A stretch of 64,000 bases of DNA from Cellvibrionales bacterium (GCA_016713115.1 JADJPU010000001.1:1302001-1366000); one strand, 5' to 3'; shown: positions 31,782 through 41,172, counted from the stretch's first letter. Translations and numbers: made by a program. Notes: generated by a model not told the origin, from the sequence alone.

Positions 31782-34696
31782 TGAAAAGTAGCAAAAATAT
31801 ACCGGCTGTTTTGCAAGAAGAACTGGAAAAGGTACACGCCACATTTGCGTCATGTCTTGATGCAGGGCAGGCAGAACAGTTTTATGAGCAGCAGCGTGAT
31901 GCGGCGTTTGTTGCAGAGCTGTCTGCGGTTTGGTTGGGCAGTCAATTTTTCTTTGATTGGTGTTGCCGAAAGCCAGAATGGTTTTTTGCATTGTTTAAAA
32001 AAATCAGCACAGAGAAATCTCTGCTGGATTGTCAGCCAGATGTGGTAGATCTAAAAAACACACTGACCATCTTGTTAGAAAATATAGGTAACGAAGACGG
32101 CTTGATGCGGGTGTTGCGCGAATTTCGTCAGCAGCAGATGTTGCGTATTGTGTGGAGAGACATTACACGACGCGCCGATACTTTGGAGACCACGGCAGCA
32201 CTCACTGCGCTGGCGGATGCGTGTATTACCGTGGCGGTAGATTTTTTGTACCCGCGTCTGTGTGTCGAATGGGGCACCCCGATTGGCGCAGAAAGCGGCA
32301 CACCGCAATCTCTGCTTGTGTTGGGGATGGGTAAGTTAGGCGCGTTTGAATTGAATCTTTCGTCCGATATTGATTTGATTTTTTCTTATGATGAAAGTGG
32401 AGAGACGCAAGGGAAAGCGCGCAGCATTTCCAATCGCGATTTTTTTACTAAGCTAGGGCAAAAGTTAATTCTTGTTTTGGATAAGAAAACCACGGATGGA
32501 TTTGTCTTTCGCGTGGATATGCGTTTGCGCCCCTACGGCGATAGCGGCGCACTGGCGCTGAATTACGATGCCATGGAGCAGTATTACCAACAGCAAGGGC
32601 GCGATTGGGAACGCTATGCCATGATCAAGGCGCGCTTAATCTTCGGCGATCAAAAACAAGCAGCGCCGCTGCTGGATATGTTGCGGCGCTTCACCTTTCG
32701 TCGCTATTTGGATTTTTCCTCCATTGATGCCTTGCGCGACTTGAAACGGCAAATTGAGCGCGAAGTAGAACGCAAAGGCATGGCCGACAATGTAAAACTC
32801 GGCAAGGGCGGTATTCGAGAGATTGAATTTATCGTGCAAATGTTTCAGTTGATTCACGGTGGGCGCGATCGCGATCTTCAGCCATCTCCGGTGATGAATA
32901 TGCTGTCCACACTGGAGAAAAAAAACTTCTTGAGTGAGGGTGATGTTGTCGCCTTGAAGAATGCTTATTTATTTCTTCGCAATGTGGAGCATCTTTTGCA
33001 AGCGTGGCGCGATGAGCAGACGCAGATGCTGCCGAGAGATGCGCTGCAACAAACACGCTTGGCATGGTTGTCTGGTTTTGCCAGCTACCAAGATTTTTGT
33101 CAGCAATTACAGAGTCACCGCGACCAAGTGCAAAAAATATTTGCAGCCGTTATTTCGCCGCCACCAGAAGAAAACGAAAACAGTGATAAGCCATGGCAGC
33201 AATTGTGGGATACATTGGGCGATGAAGAGGTCGGCGCCGCACATTGGGATGCTGTCGGTGTACACGATGAGAAGCTGCAACAGCAGTTGCGCGCTTTTCA
33301 ACAAGATAAGATGTTGTTGGGACTGCCAAAAGAGAGTCGCGTACGCTTAGATCGTTTCATGCCGCAGTTGTTGAAAGAATTAGCACAGGGTGAGCATCCA
33401 GCCGTCATTTTTGAGCGTGTGTTGCCATTATTGAAAGCGGTACTGCGCCGTTCTTCTTATTTGGTGATGCTGCTAGAAAACCCTCAGGGGTTAAAGCAGT
33501 TGGTATTGTTGGTGCAGTCGAGCACATGGATTGCCGAGCAGTTGGCCGTTTGGCCTGTGTTATTGGATGAGCTGATTGATGTGCGTAATTTGTACCGTGA
33601 TGTTGCACCGTCGCGAGAAGAATTAGCGAATATGCTGCGCCAGCAAATGTTGCGCATACCTGAAGAAGACCTTGAAGCGCAAATGGAAGCGCTGCGCCAT
33701 TTCAAACGCGCGCATAGTCTGCGCGCTGCTGCCTGTGAAGTGACAGGGCGTCTGCCTTTGATGAAGGTCAGTGACTATTTAACATTTATGGCAGAAGCGA
33801 TACTCGATTATGTATTGCAGATGGCGTGGAAAATTTTGGTAGATAAACATGGTACACCGTTGCAGGAAAACGGCGAGCAGTGTGATCCGAGTTTTATTAT
33901 TGTTGGCTATGGCAAATTAGGTGGCTTGGAGTTGGGGCACGGTTCCGATCTCGACTTGGTTTTTATTCACGCTGCAGGTAATGGCGAAACCGCAGCCGAT
34001 ATGGCGCTCGGGCAAACGCCTATCGAAAACGGCGTGTTTTTTGCGCGACTCGGCCAGCGCATTATTCATATTCTCAGCACGCGCATGATGAATGGCATGT
34101 TGTATGAAACGGATATGCGCTTGCGTCCTTCCGGCAACTCCGGTTTGTTGGTGGCGAGCTTAAAAAGTTTCCAGCGTTATCAAGAAAATGATGCATGGAC
34201 TTGGGAGCATCAAGCTTTAACACGCGCGCGCGTGGTAGCGGGTTCATCATCGTTAGCGCAACAGTTTGTTGCTGTGCGTGCGCAGGTGTTGGGGCGTGAG
34301 CGCGATGTGGAAAAATTGCGTAGTGAAGTGGTGGAGATGCGCAACAAGATGCGCACGCAGTTGGATAAAAGTGATGCGCAGCATTTCGATTTGAAACACG
34401 GCGTGGGCGGCATTGTTGATCTGGAGTTTTTCGTGCAGTTCAGTGTGTTGGCGCATGGGCATGCACGGCCCAACTTGCTGACTTGGCCTGACAACATCCG
34501 TATCCTCGAGCAGATGGCGGCCTGCAACTTACTGCAGCCGGAACAGGCAGAGGCTTTGATGGAGGCCTATCGTCAACTGCGTGGGCGCGGCCACCGCCGC
34601 ACCTTGCTAGGCGAGCCGACCTTGATCGGTGTGGATGAGCTGTTGCCGGAGCGGCAAGTGGTGCAGGCGGCGTGGCACAGCATTCTGGGCACCTGA
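31778..34696 (+). CDS. glnE: Bifunctional glutamine synthetase adenylyltransferase/adenylyl-removing enzyme
   Basis: A 972-residue protein with two nucleotidyltransferase domains. The N-terminal adenylyl-removase contains GMGKLGAFELNLSSDIDL, and the C-terminal adenylyltransferase contains GYGKLGGLELGHGSDLDLVF in outline. Each is followed by a helical domain (KLGKGGIREIEF and KHGVGGIVDLEF). It adjusts glutamine synthetase activity in response to nitrogen through PII. The start overlaps the ATPase stop (ATGATG, so 31778 or 31781). Confidence 0.96.
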   Translation: MMKSSKNIPAVLQEELEKVHATFASCLDAGQAEQFYEQQRDAAFVAELSAVWLGSQFFFDWCCRKPEWFFALFKKISTEKSLLDCQPDVVDLKNTLTILLENIGNEDGLMRVLREFRQQQMLRIVWRDITRRADTLETTAALTALADACITVAVDFLYPRLCVEWGTPIGAESGTPQSLLVLGMGKLGAFELNLSSDIDLIFSYDESGETQGKARSISNRDFFTKLGQKLILVLDKKTTDGFVFRVDMRLRPYGDSGALALNYDAMEQYYQQQGRDWERYAMIKARLIFGDQKQAAPLLDMLRRFTFRRYLDFSSIDALRDLKRQIEREVERKGMADNVKLGKGGIREIEFIVQMFQLIHGGRDRDLQPSPVMNMLSTLEKKNFLSEGDVVALKNAYLFLRNVEHLLQAWRDEQTQMLPRDALQQTRLAWLSGFASYQDFCQQLQSHRDQVQKIFAAVISPPPEENENSDKPWQQLWDTLGDEEVGAAHWDAVGVHDEKLQQQLRAFQQDKMLLGLPKESRVRLDRFMPQLLKELAQGEHPAVIFERVLPLLKAVLRRSSYLVMLLENPQGLKQLVLLVQSSTWIAEQLAVWPVLLDELIDVRNLYRDVAPSREELANMLRQQMLRIPEEDLEAQMEALRHFKRAHSLRAAACEVTGRLPLMKVSDYLTFMAEAILDYVLQMAWKILVDKHGTPLQENGEQCDPSFIIVGYGKLGGLELGHGSDLDLVFIHAAGNGETAADMALGQTPIENGVFFARLGQRIIHILSTRMMNGMLYETDMRLRPSGNSGLLVASLKSFQRYQENDAWTWEHQALTRARVVAGSSSLAQQFVAVRAQVLGRERDVEKLRSEVVEMRNKMRTQLDKSDAQHFDLKHGVGGIVDLEFFVQFSVLAHGHARPNLLTWPDNIRILEQMAACNLLQPEQAEALMEAYRQLRGRGHRRTLLGEPTLIGVDELLPERQVVQAAWHSILGT

Positions 34697-34704
34697 AAAA
34701 CTCC

Positions 34705-34710
34705 TATAAT
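34705..34710 (+). promoter_or_regulatory. -10 element TATAAT of a probable ilvE promoter
   Basis: A perfect TATAAT lies in the 51-bp glnE-ilvE gap, 38 bp before the ilvE ATG. The -35 region (TTCTGG at 16 bp spacing) is poor, so an activator or a TATAAT-driven start is possible. Confidence 0.45.
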
Positions 34711-34747
34711 GGCGCCCCCGTAAATCCTGCGTATTCGGAGCACTGAT

Positions 34748-35674
34748 ATGAGCATGGCAGACCGCGACGGCCTGATCTGGTTTGATGGCAAACTGGTTCC
34801 TTGGCGCGATGCAAAAGTCCACATCCTCACCCACACCCTGCACTACGGCATGGGCGTGTTCGAAGGCGTGCGTGCGTACGAAACCGAGTCGCGCGGTACC
34901 TGCATCTTTCGCTTGCAGGAGCACACAGATCGTTTATTTGATTCCGCCAAAATCATGAACATGGTGATTCCTTTTTCGAAAGAGGAAATCAACGAAGCGC
35001 AGCGTGCCGCCGTGCGCGAAAATAATTTGCCGTCTGCCTACATTCGCCCGATGGTGTTTTACGGATCGGAAGCGATGGGTTTGCGTGCCAAAGGTTTGAC
35101 CGTGCATGTGATTGTCGCGGCGTGGTCTTGGGGCGCATACATGGGCGATGAGGCGCTGCAAAACGGTATCAAAGTGCGCACCAGTTCCTACACGCGCCAC
35201 CATGTCAATATTTCTATGACGCGCGCGAAAGCCAACGGCCACTACATCAACTCCATGTTGGCGCTGAATGAGGCTTTGTCCGGCGGAGCAGAAGAGGCGT
35301 TGTTGCTGGATCCAGAAGGTTATGTGGCAGAAGGTTCCGGCGAAAATATTTTCATCGTCAAAAACGGCGTAATTTACACGCCAGAATTGACGGCCTGCTT
35401 GAACGGCATCACGCGCAATACCATTTTCCATCTCGCTAAAGAAATCGGCTGCGAAGTGGTGGAGAAACGCATCACGCGCGATGAAATTTATATCGCCGAT
35501 GAAGCATTCTTTACCGGCACCGCCGCAGAAGTCACGCCTATCCGCGAGTTGGATGGCCGCAGTATTGGCACCGGCAAACGCGGTGCGATCACCGAAAAAC
35601 TGCAAAGCCTGTATTTCGATCAAGTGAAAGGTCGCCGCAGTCAGTTCAGTGAGTGGCTGTCGCCGGTGAAATAA
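34748..35674 (+). CDS. ilvE: Branched-chain amino acid aminotransferase
   Basis: A 308-residue fold-type IV PLP enzyme making Leu, Ile and Val from their keto acids. Motifs are LHYGMGVFEGVRAY, RPMVFYGSEAMG, KANGHYINSMLALNEA with the PLP lysine in the first part, and the signature LDPEGYVAEGSGENIFIV. GGAG lies seven bases before the ATG. In pseudomonads ilvE is followed directly by waaF; here a 5.5-kb block on the opposite strand separates them. Confidence 0.96.
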   Translation: MSMADRDGLIWFDGKLVPWRDAKVHILTHTLHYGMGVFEGVRAYETESRGTCIFRLQEHTDRLFDSAKIMNMVIPFSKEEINEAQRAAVRENNLPSAYIRPMVFYGSEAMGLRAKGLTVHVIVAAWSWGAYMGDEALQNGIKVRTSSYTRHHVNISMTRAKANGHYINSMLALNEALSGGAEEALLLDPEGYVAEGSGENIFIVKNGVIYTPELTACLNGITRNTIFHLAKEIGCEVVEKRITRDEIYIADEAFFTGTAAEVTPIRELDGRSIGTGKRGAITEKLQSLYFDQVKGRRSQFSEWLSPVK

Positions 35675-35700
35675 AACAGCGGAATTGCTGGCATTAAATT

Positions 35701-35723
35701 GGGCGCTGCATGCGCCCTTTTTT
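35701..35723 (+). terminator. Rho-independent terminator after ilvE
   Basis: The 6-bp stem GGGCGC (35701-35706) / GCGCCC (35712-35717) is followed by six T residues. Confidence 0.85.
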
Positions 35724-35739
35724 GTGGGTGAAGATTGGG

Positions 35740-36057
35740 TTAGCCGCGATCCGTGTCGTATTTATCGTTGACGCCATCGTTGTCCATATCATTATCGTAT
35801 TTATCATTTACGCCATCGTTATCCATATCGGTATCGTATTTATCGTTTACACCGTCGTTATCCATATCCGTGTCATATTTGTCGTTTGTACCGTCGTTAT
35901 CGAGATCGGTATCATATTTGTCGTTTGTACCGTCGTTGTCGCAGTCGGTATCGTACTTGTCGTTTATGCCGTCGCCTTGTGTAACGCAGTCTTTGGCGAA
36001 TGATGTTTGCGAAAGACTGCTACACAGTAAGACACAGATAAAAAATCGCGCCCACAT
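35740..36057 (-). CDS. Small secreted Asp-rich repeat protein (calcium-binding-like)
   Basis: A 105-residue protein. A signal peptide (MWARFFICVLLCSSLSQTSFA) is followed by a short segment with two cysteines. Six near-perfect 13-residue repeats of the type DMDNDGVNDKYDT then run to the C-terminus. The DxDxDG spacing is that of thrombospondin type 3 and other calcium-binding loops, so calcium binding is likely but inferred. It is the last gene of the LpoB-containing operon and begins five bases after the CsgG-like stop. I recognise no full-length homologue. Confidence 0.8.
   Translation of the reverse strand: MWARFFICVLLCSSLSQTSFAKDCVTQGDGINDKYDTDCDNDGTNDKYDTDLDNDGTNDKYDTDMDNDGVNDKYDTDMDNDGVNDKYDNDMDNDGVNDKYDTDRG
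35753..35972 (-). repeat. 39-bp coding tandem repeat array
   Basis: About five to six head-to-tail 39-bp units encode DNDG-x-NDKYDTD-x blocks. The units nearest the gene's 3' end (GVNDKYD) resemble each other more than the GTNDKYD units, which suggests expansion by slippage or unequal crossing-over. The lack of spacers and the open frame distinguish it from CRISPR. Confidence 0.85.
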
Positions 36058-36062
36058 AATGC

Positions 36063-37355
36063 TTACTGCCAGTTAACTGGCGCTTCGCCGCCCGCATCGG
36101 TAGGTGATCGAACAGGTGCATTGCTTTTCACGCTGGCAGGCTTGGATTTTTTCTTGGGCTTTTCAGCGGGTTTTTCTGCGGCTTTTGGTTTTTGCATACG
36201 GACGATGCCACCTTCTTTTATCTGAGAGATATCCCCAGACGCCAATTCAGCAATCGAGTATTTGGGTTTGCTTTCGATAACTTTCAACTGCGCCACGACC
36301 GTGCCGTCTGTCACGATTTCAGCGCCCGTATCAGGATCGATAAAGGATTCGCCCGCGCTGTAGGCATCAAGCATCATATTCATCTGCAGGCGCGCATCAC
36401 CCTCATTCAAAATAATGCGTTTATCACCGGAAACTTTCAAAACTTTGACGGGGTAAATGACTTCCAGCATATCGGAGACAATCGTCTTAGCGCCTTGCTC
36501 TAATAATGAATCTGCCACTGCGCCGCCACTATTGGCAGACCATGTGTTGGCCCATTTTACTTTTTGTGTGGCAACTTCAATAACACGATAGTTGAGTTTT
36601 ACTGAAGATTTTGACGAAGTGTGTACTTGTCCGCCTTCCGTTACGCTCATGCCGTAGAAGTTGGTTGTTTCTGTGGGAGTTACAGTGGTTTTGGTAGAAA
36701 CTGATGCGTCATAAATGGTGCCGACTACCATCAAGTCAGCACCAGAGACCTGACCCAATCGACTGGCTTCGTTGGCGGAAACATCGTCACTTTGCAGAAG
36801 ATCTTTTTCAGCGGCAAATTCATTTTCAAAGTCGCGACTGACTACATTAAATTTTCGTGATTGTGTCAGTGTATTAAGAATGTCATCGCGCAATTTTCCG
36901 GCCACAACAGACTTTCCCGATTTCGAATGAAATGGCATAATTGCAATAGAGAAGCGTTTGTCTTCTTTGCCCATCGCTTTGTAAGAGGGAACGACAACTT
37001 GCGCCTGCACTTCCCACTGAGAGCTTTCCGCGGTGGGCTCTTTGGTGGAAAGAATTTGATAGGACTTCACTTGTCCTTTGGTTTGCACTGAGATGTCTTG
37101 CACAACCTGTGTTTGTGATTTGGCATACGAGGCGTTGTCGGTGGCATAAGCCTCAAAGTCTGACTTCAGTGTTTTGTCAGTGGCGATATTCACGCCACGC
37201 ACTTGTGCAACAGCCTCTAATAATGCCGTTGCCACCGCCTTTTGGTAGGAGTCACCGTAGCCGGTTGTGCTGACGGTGACATCTTCTGTAACGGCGTGCG
37301 CTATTGCTGTGAATGTGAGCGCTAAAAAAACCAAGAAATGGCGAAGTGTTTTCAT
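36063..37355 (-). CDS. Exported CsgG/LpoB-superfamily-like protein
   Basis: A 430-residue exported protein. The cleavable signal peptide ends AHA-V and there is no lipobox Cys. An N-terminal domain with GYGDSYQKAVATALLEAVAQ recalls FlgT/LPP20-type domains. A central CsgG-like domain (SIAIMPFHSKSGKS ... LNTLTQSRKFNVVSRD ... SGADLMVVGTIYD ... VKLNYRVIEVATQKVKW) follows, and the protein ends in a Lys/Pro-rich tail. The CsgG fold is shared with LpoB, encoded three genes upstream. It starts one base after the restored stop of the preceding gene, so the two are coupled. The role is unknown, probably periplasmic or outer-membrane. Confidence 0.75.
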   Translation of the reverse strand: MKTLRHFLVFLALTFTAIAHAVTEDVTVSTTGYGDSYQKAVATALLEAVAQVRGVNIATDKTLKSDFEAYATDNASYAKSQTQVVQDISVQTKGQVKSYQILSTKEPTAESSQWEVQAQVVVPSYKAMGKEDKRFSIAIMPFHSKSGKSVVAGKLRDDILNTLTQSRKFNVVSRDFENEFAAEKDLLQSDDVSANEASRLGQVSGADLMVVGTIYDASVSTKTTVTPTETTNFYGMSVTEGGQVHTSSKSSVKLNYRVIEVATQKVKWANTWSANSGGAVADSLLEQGAKTIVSDMLEVIYPVKVLKVSGDKRIILNEGDARLQMNMMLDAYSAGESFIDPDTGAEIVTDGTVVAQLKVIESKPKYSIAELASGDISQIKEGGIVRMQKPKAAEKPAEKPKKKSKPASVKSNAPVRSPTDAGGEAPVNWQ

Positions 37356-37356
37356 A

Positions 37357-38690
37357 TTAGAACGAGGCCTCAAAATCTGCACTTTGTTGAACATTCAGTT
37401 TTTTGTTTTCAGTTGAGCCATTGCTTGCTGGAGTATTCGCACTTGGTTTTAGCAATGTGTTATCCCGTGTCAGCGCGCTCCAAGTGGTGACGGTGCCAAC
37501 AATTAAATGACCTGTTTGTGGGTGCTTGGCGCGCCAGCGTTTGATCGTGGTTTCTCCTTTAATGGTCAAGCTGCTTTGTTGCTTGGCAAGCTGCTGTACC
37601 ATTTTGCCGATGTCAACGGATTCTTTGTCGGTGGTAAAGCCCTCTTTGTTGGTTTCTTGCGTAACGCTACTGTTCGACAGCGCGTTGGCTTTTCTTCGAA
37701 ATTGAGAGATGCGTTGGCAAATTCCGCCATGCGAGCAGAGGCTTGTTGTGCGGCGCTAATTTCTGCAGCTTCCACAGCCTTGTCCAATAATAATTTTGAA
37801 GTGCCTTTGGTCGCTGTTACGCCACTGCTGGCAAAAGAAACCAGTGTTTCGTTGCCATACTCATCTTTCATCAAACGAATACCGTCTTGGCTGATGTAGC
37901 AGGCATCGTCTGCGCATTTTTCTTGTAGTTGCGCCAGAATGGTTTTTCCCGTTACGGTGCCATTGGCGGCACTGCCACTGCCTCGTAGCACATTGTTGGC
38001 AGATTGTTTTAATTTGTCAGACACCACAAATAAAACGCCAACGCTGTTGCCGTCTTCAAATGTGCGCAAGGTGGTTATGCCGCTGACAGAGCCATAAGCT
38101 TTGATTTTGGATGACTTTTCAATAGAGTCTTCCAGTAATTTTCTTTTTTTCACGGCGTCATATTGTGATGGGTCAATGCCATTTTCTTTCAAGGCGCCGT
38201 CCAATTCTGACTCTGCCAGTGCGACGATTTTGCTGCTCAAAGCTGCGAGGGTTGAATCGTCTTGTGCGACTTCATTGGGATCGAAAGGCCTGTCGTCGTG
38301 AAGAAATTTCCGCGTCGTCTCGACGGTAATGGTTTTCTGTAGCAGTTTTATGTAGTCGGATTTGGCTTTGATGAGTGCTTTCTCAAAGGCCATGTTTTTA
38401 GCATCAGGCCACTTAACATCTGAAGCGGGGACATCAATTGTGGCTGTTTGCCATCCTACATAGTAGCGTCCAGATTCGTTGTCGCCGTAGCCGGTTTTCA
38501 TGCCGCGCTTACTGAGATACTCATCTTTTGCTTTGTCGATTGCGCTGTCTGAAATGTCTTCGAGGCTAGGAAAATTGTCTTCGGCGCTTTGAGCGAGTTG
38601 CTCAATAGGTTTTTTCAATTGTTCCATAGCGATTGCTGGCATCAAAACTACTGATGCCAGCAAAGCGAGTCCTGCGGTTGTCTTTTTCAT
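37357..38690 (-). pseudogene. Exported protein of unknown function, interrupted by a -1 frameshift
   Basis: The reading frame opens at 38690 (AGGA six bases upstream) with signal peptide MKKTTAGLALLASVVLMPAIA. It continues through a helical domain (DAKNMAFEKALIKAKSDYIKLL in part) to LNFEEK near 37697. There the frame changes at the run AAAA (plus-strand 37690-37693). One added A restores ANALSNSSVTQETNKEG and on to GKMVQQLAKQQSS, ending at a stop at 37357, one base before the next gene's ATG. The intact product would be about 444 residues. In the present frame translation runs to 37566 through an atypical Arg/Lys-rich tail. Whether this is error, decay or recoding is open. Confidence 0.72.
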
Positions 38691-38708
38691 GCGCAATCCT
38701 TTTATCCT

Positions 38709-39314
38709 TTATGAGCCAAACAAAGAGCGGTTGGCTTCTTTGCGAATTTCTTTTTCACCAACCCACTCGATAGATTGGGTTTCGATGTGCTGCAATTTCA
38801 GTGTGAATTTGTAATAAACACTTTTCGTGCCGCCATTGCGTTTTACGATGCTGGAGAGATTGCCATACAGTGCATATTCCGCACCCAAGCCGCGCCCCGT
38901 TGCAACGGCAGTGCTTTGATCAACCATGCCGCTTTTTCTTTGGTACGCCATCTGCTGGCTGATTTCGTTCAAACGACCCATATCCACAAAACGGAATTTT
39001 CCAGAGTTGATCATTTTGGATTGGATGGTATCGGTGATGGATTCTGTGTCGACATGTTCAGTTGTTTTGTTTTCAATGCGATCGATATACAGAACAGGTC
39101 TTCTACCCGAGGTAGCTTGTACTACCGGCGGGAAAATCAACATGTCTTGCACCATTTTGCCGGCAATTTGTTGCAAGTCTGATGATCCAAATGATTCATC
39201 AACCGTTTCAACGGATGTTGCATCGACATAGCCAACTTTGCTGCCACCGCTCGCGCAGCCGCCGAGCAGAGTGAGAGTAAAGGCAACGGTTACTGCTTTA
39301 GTGAATAAACGCAT
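38709..39314 (-). CDS. lpoB: Penicillin-binding protein activator LpoB
   Basis: A 201-residue outer-membrane lipoprotein with lipobox LLGGC. The LpoB domain shows VLYIDRIENKTTEHVDTESI in outline, SGKFRFVDMGRLNEISQQM and the GAEYALYGNLSSIV strand. In E. coli LpoB reaches through peptidoglycan to activate PBP1B. The start at 39314 has AGGAG at the right distance; an in-frame start at 39338 would overlap ycfL. It follows ycfL, as in E. coli. Confidence 0.88.
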   Translation of the reverse strand: MRLFTKAVTVAFTLTLLGGCASGGSKVGYVDATSVETVDESFGSSDLQQIAGKMVQDMLIFPPVVQATSGRRPVLYIDRIENKTTEHVDTESITDTIQSKMINSGKFRFVDMGRLNEISQQMAYQRKSGMVDQSTAVATGRGLGAEYALYGNLSSIVKRNGGTKSVYYKFTLKLQHIETQSIEWVGEKEIRKEANRSLFGS

Positions 39315-39327
39315 GGTATTTCTCCTA

Positions 39328-39723
39328 TCAGTCATCAATGATTACGCGAAAACTTTTTGCTGCAGGGCTCGGTGCTAGGCCTTGTATACGCACGACATCG
39401 CCAGGCAACACAGACATGGGAACCCATGGTGCGCCTTCTGGATCTAGCTCCAATCCAGCTTTGTCGAACCAACGAAATTTATAATTAAATTGTTCCGCGC
39501 TGCTACCACGGTTTCGTAAAGCTACTTGCGACCGCATGATGTTGCCTGCGCTGCTGTGTCCCACTTCCACAATGCCAATTTGGCGCAGCAGTGCAGGTTT
39601 TCTGGATTCGAGATAAGTCTGGTATTGCCGCTCAGCGGGTGGAATATCACTGGCAGATTGCACAGCACAGCCTTGCGCTAACAGCGTTAGCGACAGCAAG
39701 CCGGCATAAGAAAGTTTTTTCAT
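39328..39723 (-). CDS. ycfL: YcfL (DUF1425) lipoprotein
   Basis: A 131-residue lipoprotein with lipobox LAQGC. The DUF1425 domain contains RSQVALRNRGSSAEQFNYKF in outline and FRWFDKAGLELDP, ending RIQGLAPSPAAKSFRVII. YcfL sits next to lpoB in enterobacteria and vibrios, but its function is not established. It lies between the COG3014-like gene and lpoB on the same strand with short gaps. Confidence 0.87.
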   Translation of the reverse strand: MKKLSYAGLLSLTLLAQGCAVQSASDIPPAERQYQTYLESRKPALLRQIGIVEVGHSSAGNIMRSQVALRNRGSSAEQFNYKFRWFDKAGLELDPEGAPWVPMSVLPGDVVRIQGLAPSPAAKSFRVIIDD

Positions 39724-39741
39724 GGCAATGAACTCCTCTGT

Positions 39742-41172
39742 TTAGAGTTGGAAGGTGCTAATGAGCATGCGTTGGCCTACATTAGCAACGCGCACTAAAG
39801 TGGTTTTGCCAGGCTGGATGTCAACGGTTGCGGTGGTGGTGAGGCTGCCAGACTGAAGGGTCAGCGTTTGTTTGCCGCTTGCAACTGTAGTGCGCGCTAC
39901 TTGGCAGGAATTGGGGAGCGTCAGCCAGGTGCGTAAATCTGCTTGCTCAGAGAGAACGTTGTAGAGACCTGCTACCAGTGCACCTGCGCCGCCCAATTCT
40001 TTTTCGGCCTGATATTGCAAAGCGTATTTGGCGGTAACGCGGATGACGGCGCGCACGATCATTGCTGGAACTTCTTCCTTCAAAGATTTTGCAGCCAATG
40101 CAGAAACATTGGTCAATTCGGTGGTTTGCAGGGCTACACCGCTGCCAGTGACTCTTAAATTATTAACGCGAGGTATTGATGCTGCGGTGTACATAGGAAA
40201 GGCAACGGCTACTGCGCCGCCCTGTGGTGTGGGAATTGGGATGGTGATGCCCGTGCGCTGCGCAACAAAGTTGTCTTCGTACAGCACCACTAGGTTGCCA
40301 GCGTTAGCCGTATCAACAACATCTTCGTCTTGGGTTTTTCTTGTCTTTTTGCGTGAGTTTGTTTCACTTGCCGTTGGTTCGGATAAGCGAGCTATATCGC
40401 TGGCAATCAGTGTGGATTCCGGATGGATTTCATAAGCCAGTTTGTAGGAGGTGAGCGCAAAATCTCTATCGGCAGGTTTTCCAGTTGATTCCATCAAAAC
40501 GCCAGACAGGTAGTGGGCGTAAGCACTGCTAAAGGACGATTTCGCTTTGCCTGCTATCAAATCGATGCCTGAGAACTTTTGTTCAAGCAGATTGGTTTTG
40601 ATGTTCTTGGATTTTGCTGTTTGTGCTGTTTTTGCAATTTCTTTTTCGTGGGCGTCGGTCAATTCCTTTTCTTCGAGAGCAATCTTGCGCACTTCGACCA
40701 TGGCATCATCGCGCTTGTTCTGCCCTAAGTAGTTAAAGGCTTGCAACACATGTGTGAAAATTCTTTCGTAGCCGTAACCGCGATATTCAATGGATGTGTC
40801 GTTGTAGAGTGTTGCTTGCACGGAGTCTGTTGCGGCACAGGCAGAAATCAGTGCTTTCCTGTCATTGGCCTCAAACTGATTAATAACAATATTTAGGTCT
40901 TGCAGACTGGGCGGGTATTGATTTTGAAGGTTTAGAATTCTTCCGCGCTCCATCATGTAGAGCATTTTATCTTCGGAATCTTTTTTTGCGGCCAAAAAAT
41001 CCAATGATGGTTTTGTGTCGCCGGTATTTAATGCTTGGCGAAACTTGTCGGCTTTAAGGGTGTGTGAGCCAGGGAAATTATTGGTTACACAGCCACTTAA
41101 GCTGAAAAGCGATACGCTGACTGTCAAAACTGAGGAAATTGCGGGGCGTATGATCCTGTTGCCAGTCTTCAT
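39742..41172 (-). CDS. COG3014-like lipoprotein
   Basis: A 476-residue lipoprotein with lipobox LSGC (Cys27). The N-terminal half is helical and TPR-like (RGRILNLQNQYPPSLQDLN and FTHVLQAFNYLGQNKRDDA). After a charged linker (SRKKTRKTQDEDV) comes a beta-rich C-terminal half with RTWLTLPNSCQVARTTV. This matches what I recall of COG3014 proteins found upstream of ycfL-lpoB in marine gammaproteobacteria. The function is unknown. It is first in the operon, with AGGAG six bases before the ATG and a promoter 70-100 bp upstream. Confidence 0.78.
   Translation of the reverse strand: MKTGNRIIRPAISSVLTVSVSLFSLSGCVTNNFPGSHTLKADKFRQALNTGDTKPSLDFLAAKKDSEDKMLYMMERGRILNLQNQYPPSLQDLNIVINQFEANDRKALISACAATDSVQATLYNDTSIEYRGYGYERIFTHVLQAFNYLGQNKRDDAMVEVRKIALEEKELTDAHEKEIAKTAQTAKSKNIKTNLLEQKFSGIDLIAGKAKSSFSSAYAHYLSGVLMESTGKPADRDFALTSYKLAYEIHPESTLIASDIARLSEPTASETNSRKKTRKTQDEDVVDTANAGNLVVLYEDNFVAQRTGITIPIPTPQGGAVAVAFPMYTAASIPRVNNLRVTGSGVALQTTELTNVSALAAKSLKEEVPAMIVRAVIRVTAKYALQYQAEKELGGAGALVAGLYNVLSEQADLRTWLTLPNSCQVARTTVASGKQTLTLQSGSLTTTATVDIQPGKTTLVRVANVGQRMLISTFQL

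Noticed and set aside
35753..35972. Possible CRISPR-like direct repeats
   Set aside because: The 39-bp units are head to tail without spacers and encode an in-frame Asp-rich protein with a signal peptide.
35753..36076. Plus-strand ORF of 107 codons (repeated SLSYLSF-type peptide)
   Set aside because: It is the antisense of a period-39 coding array; a repeat length divisible by three keeps the complementary frame open by itself.
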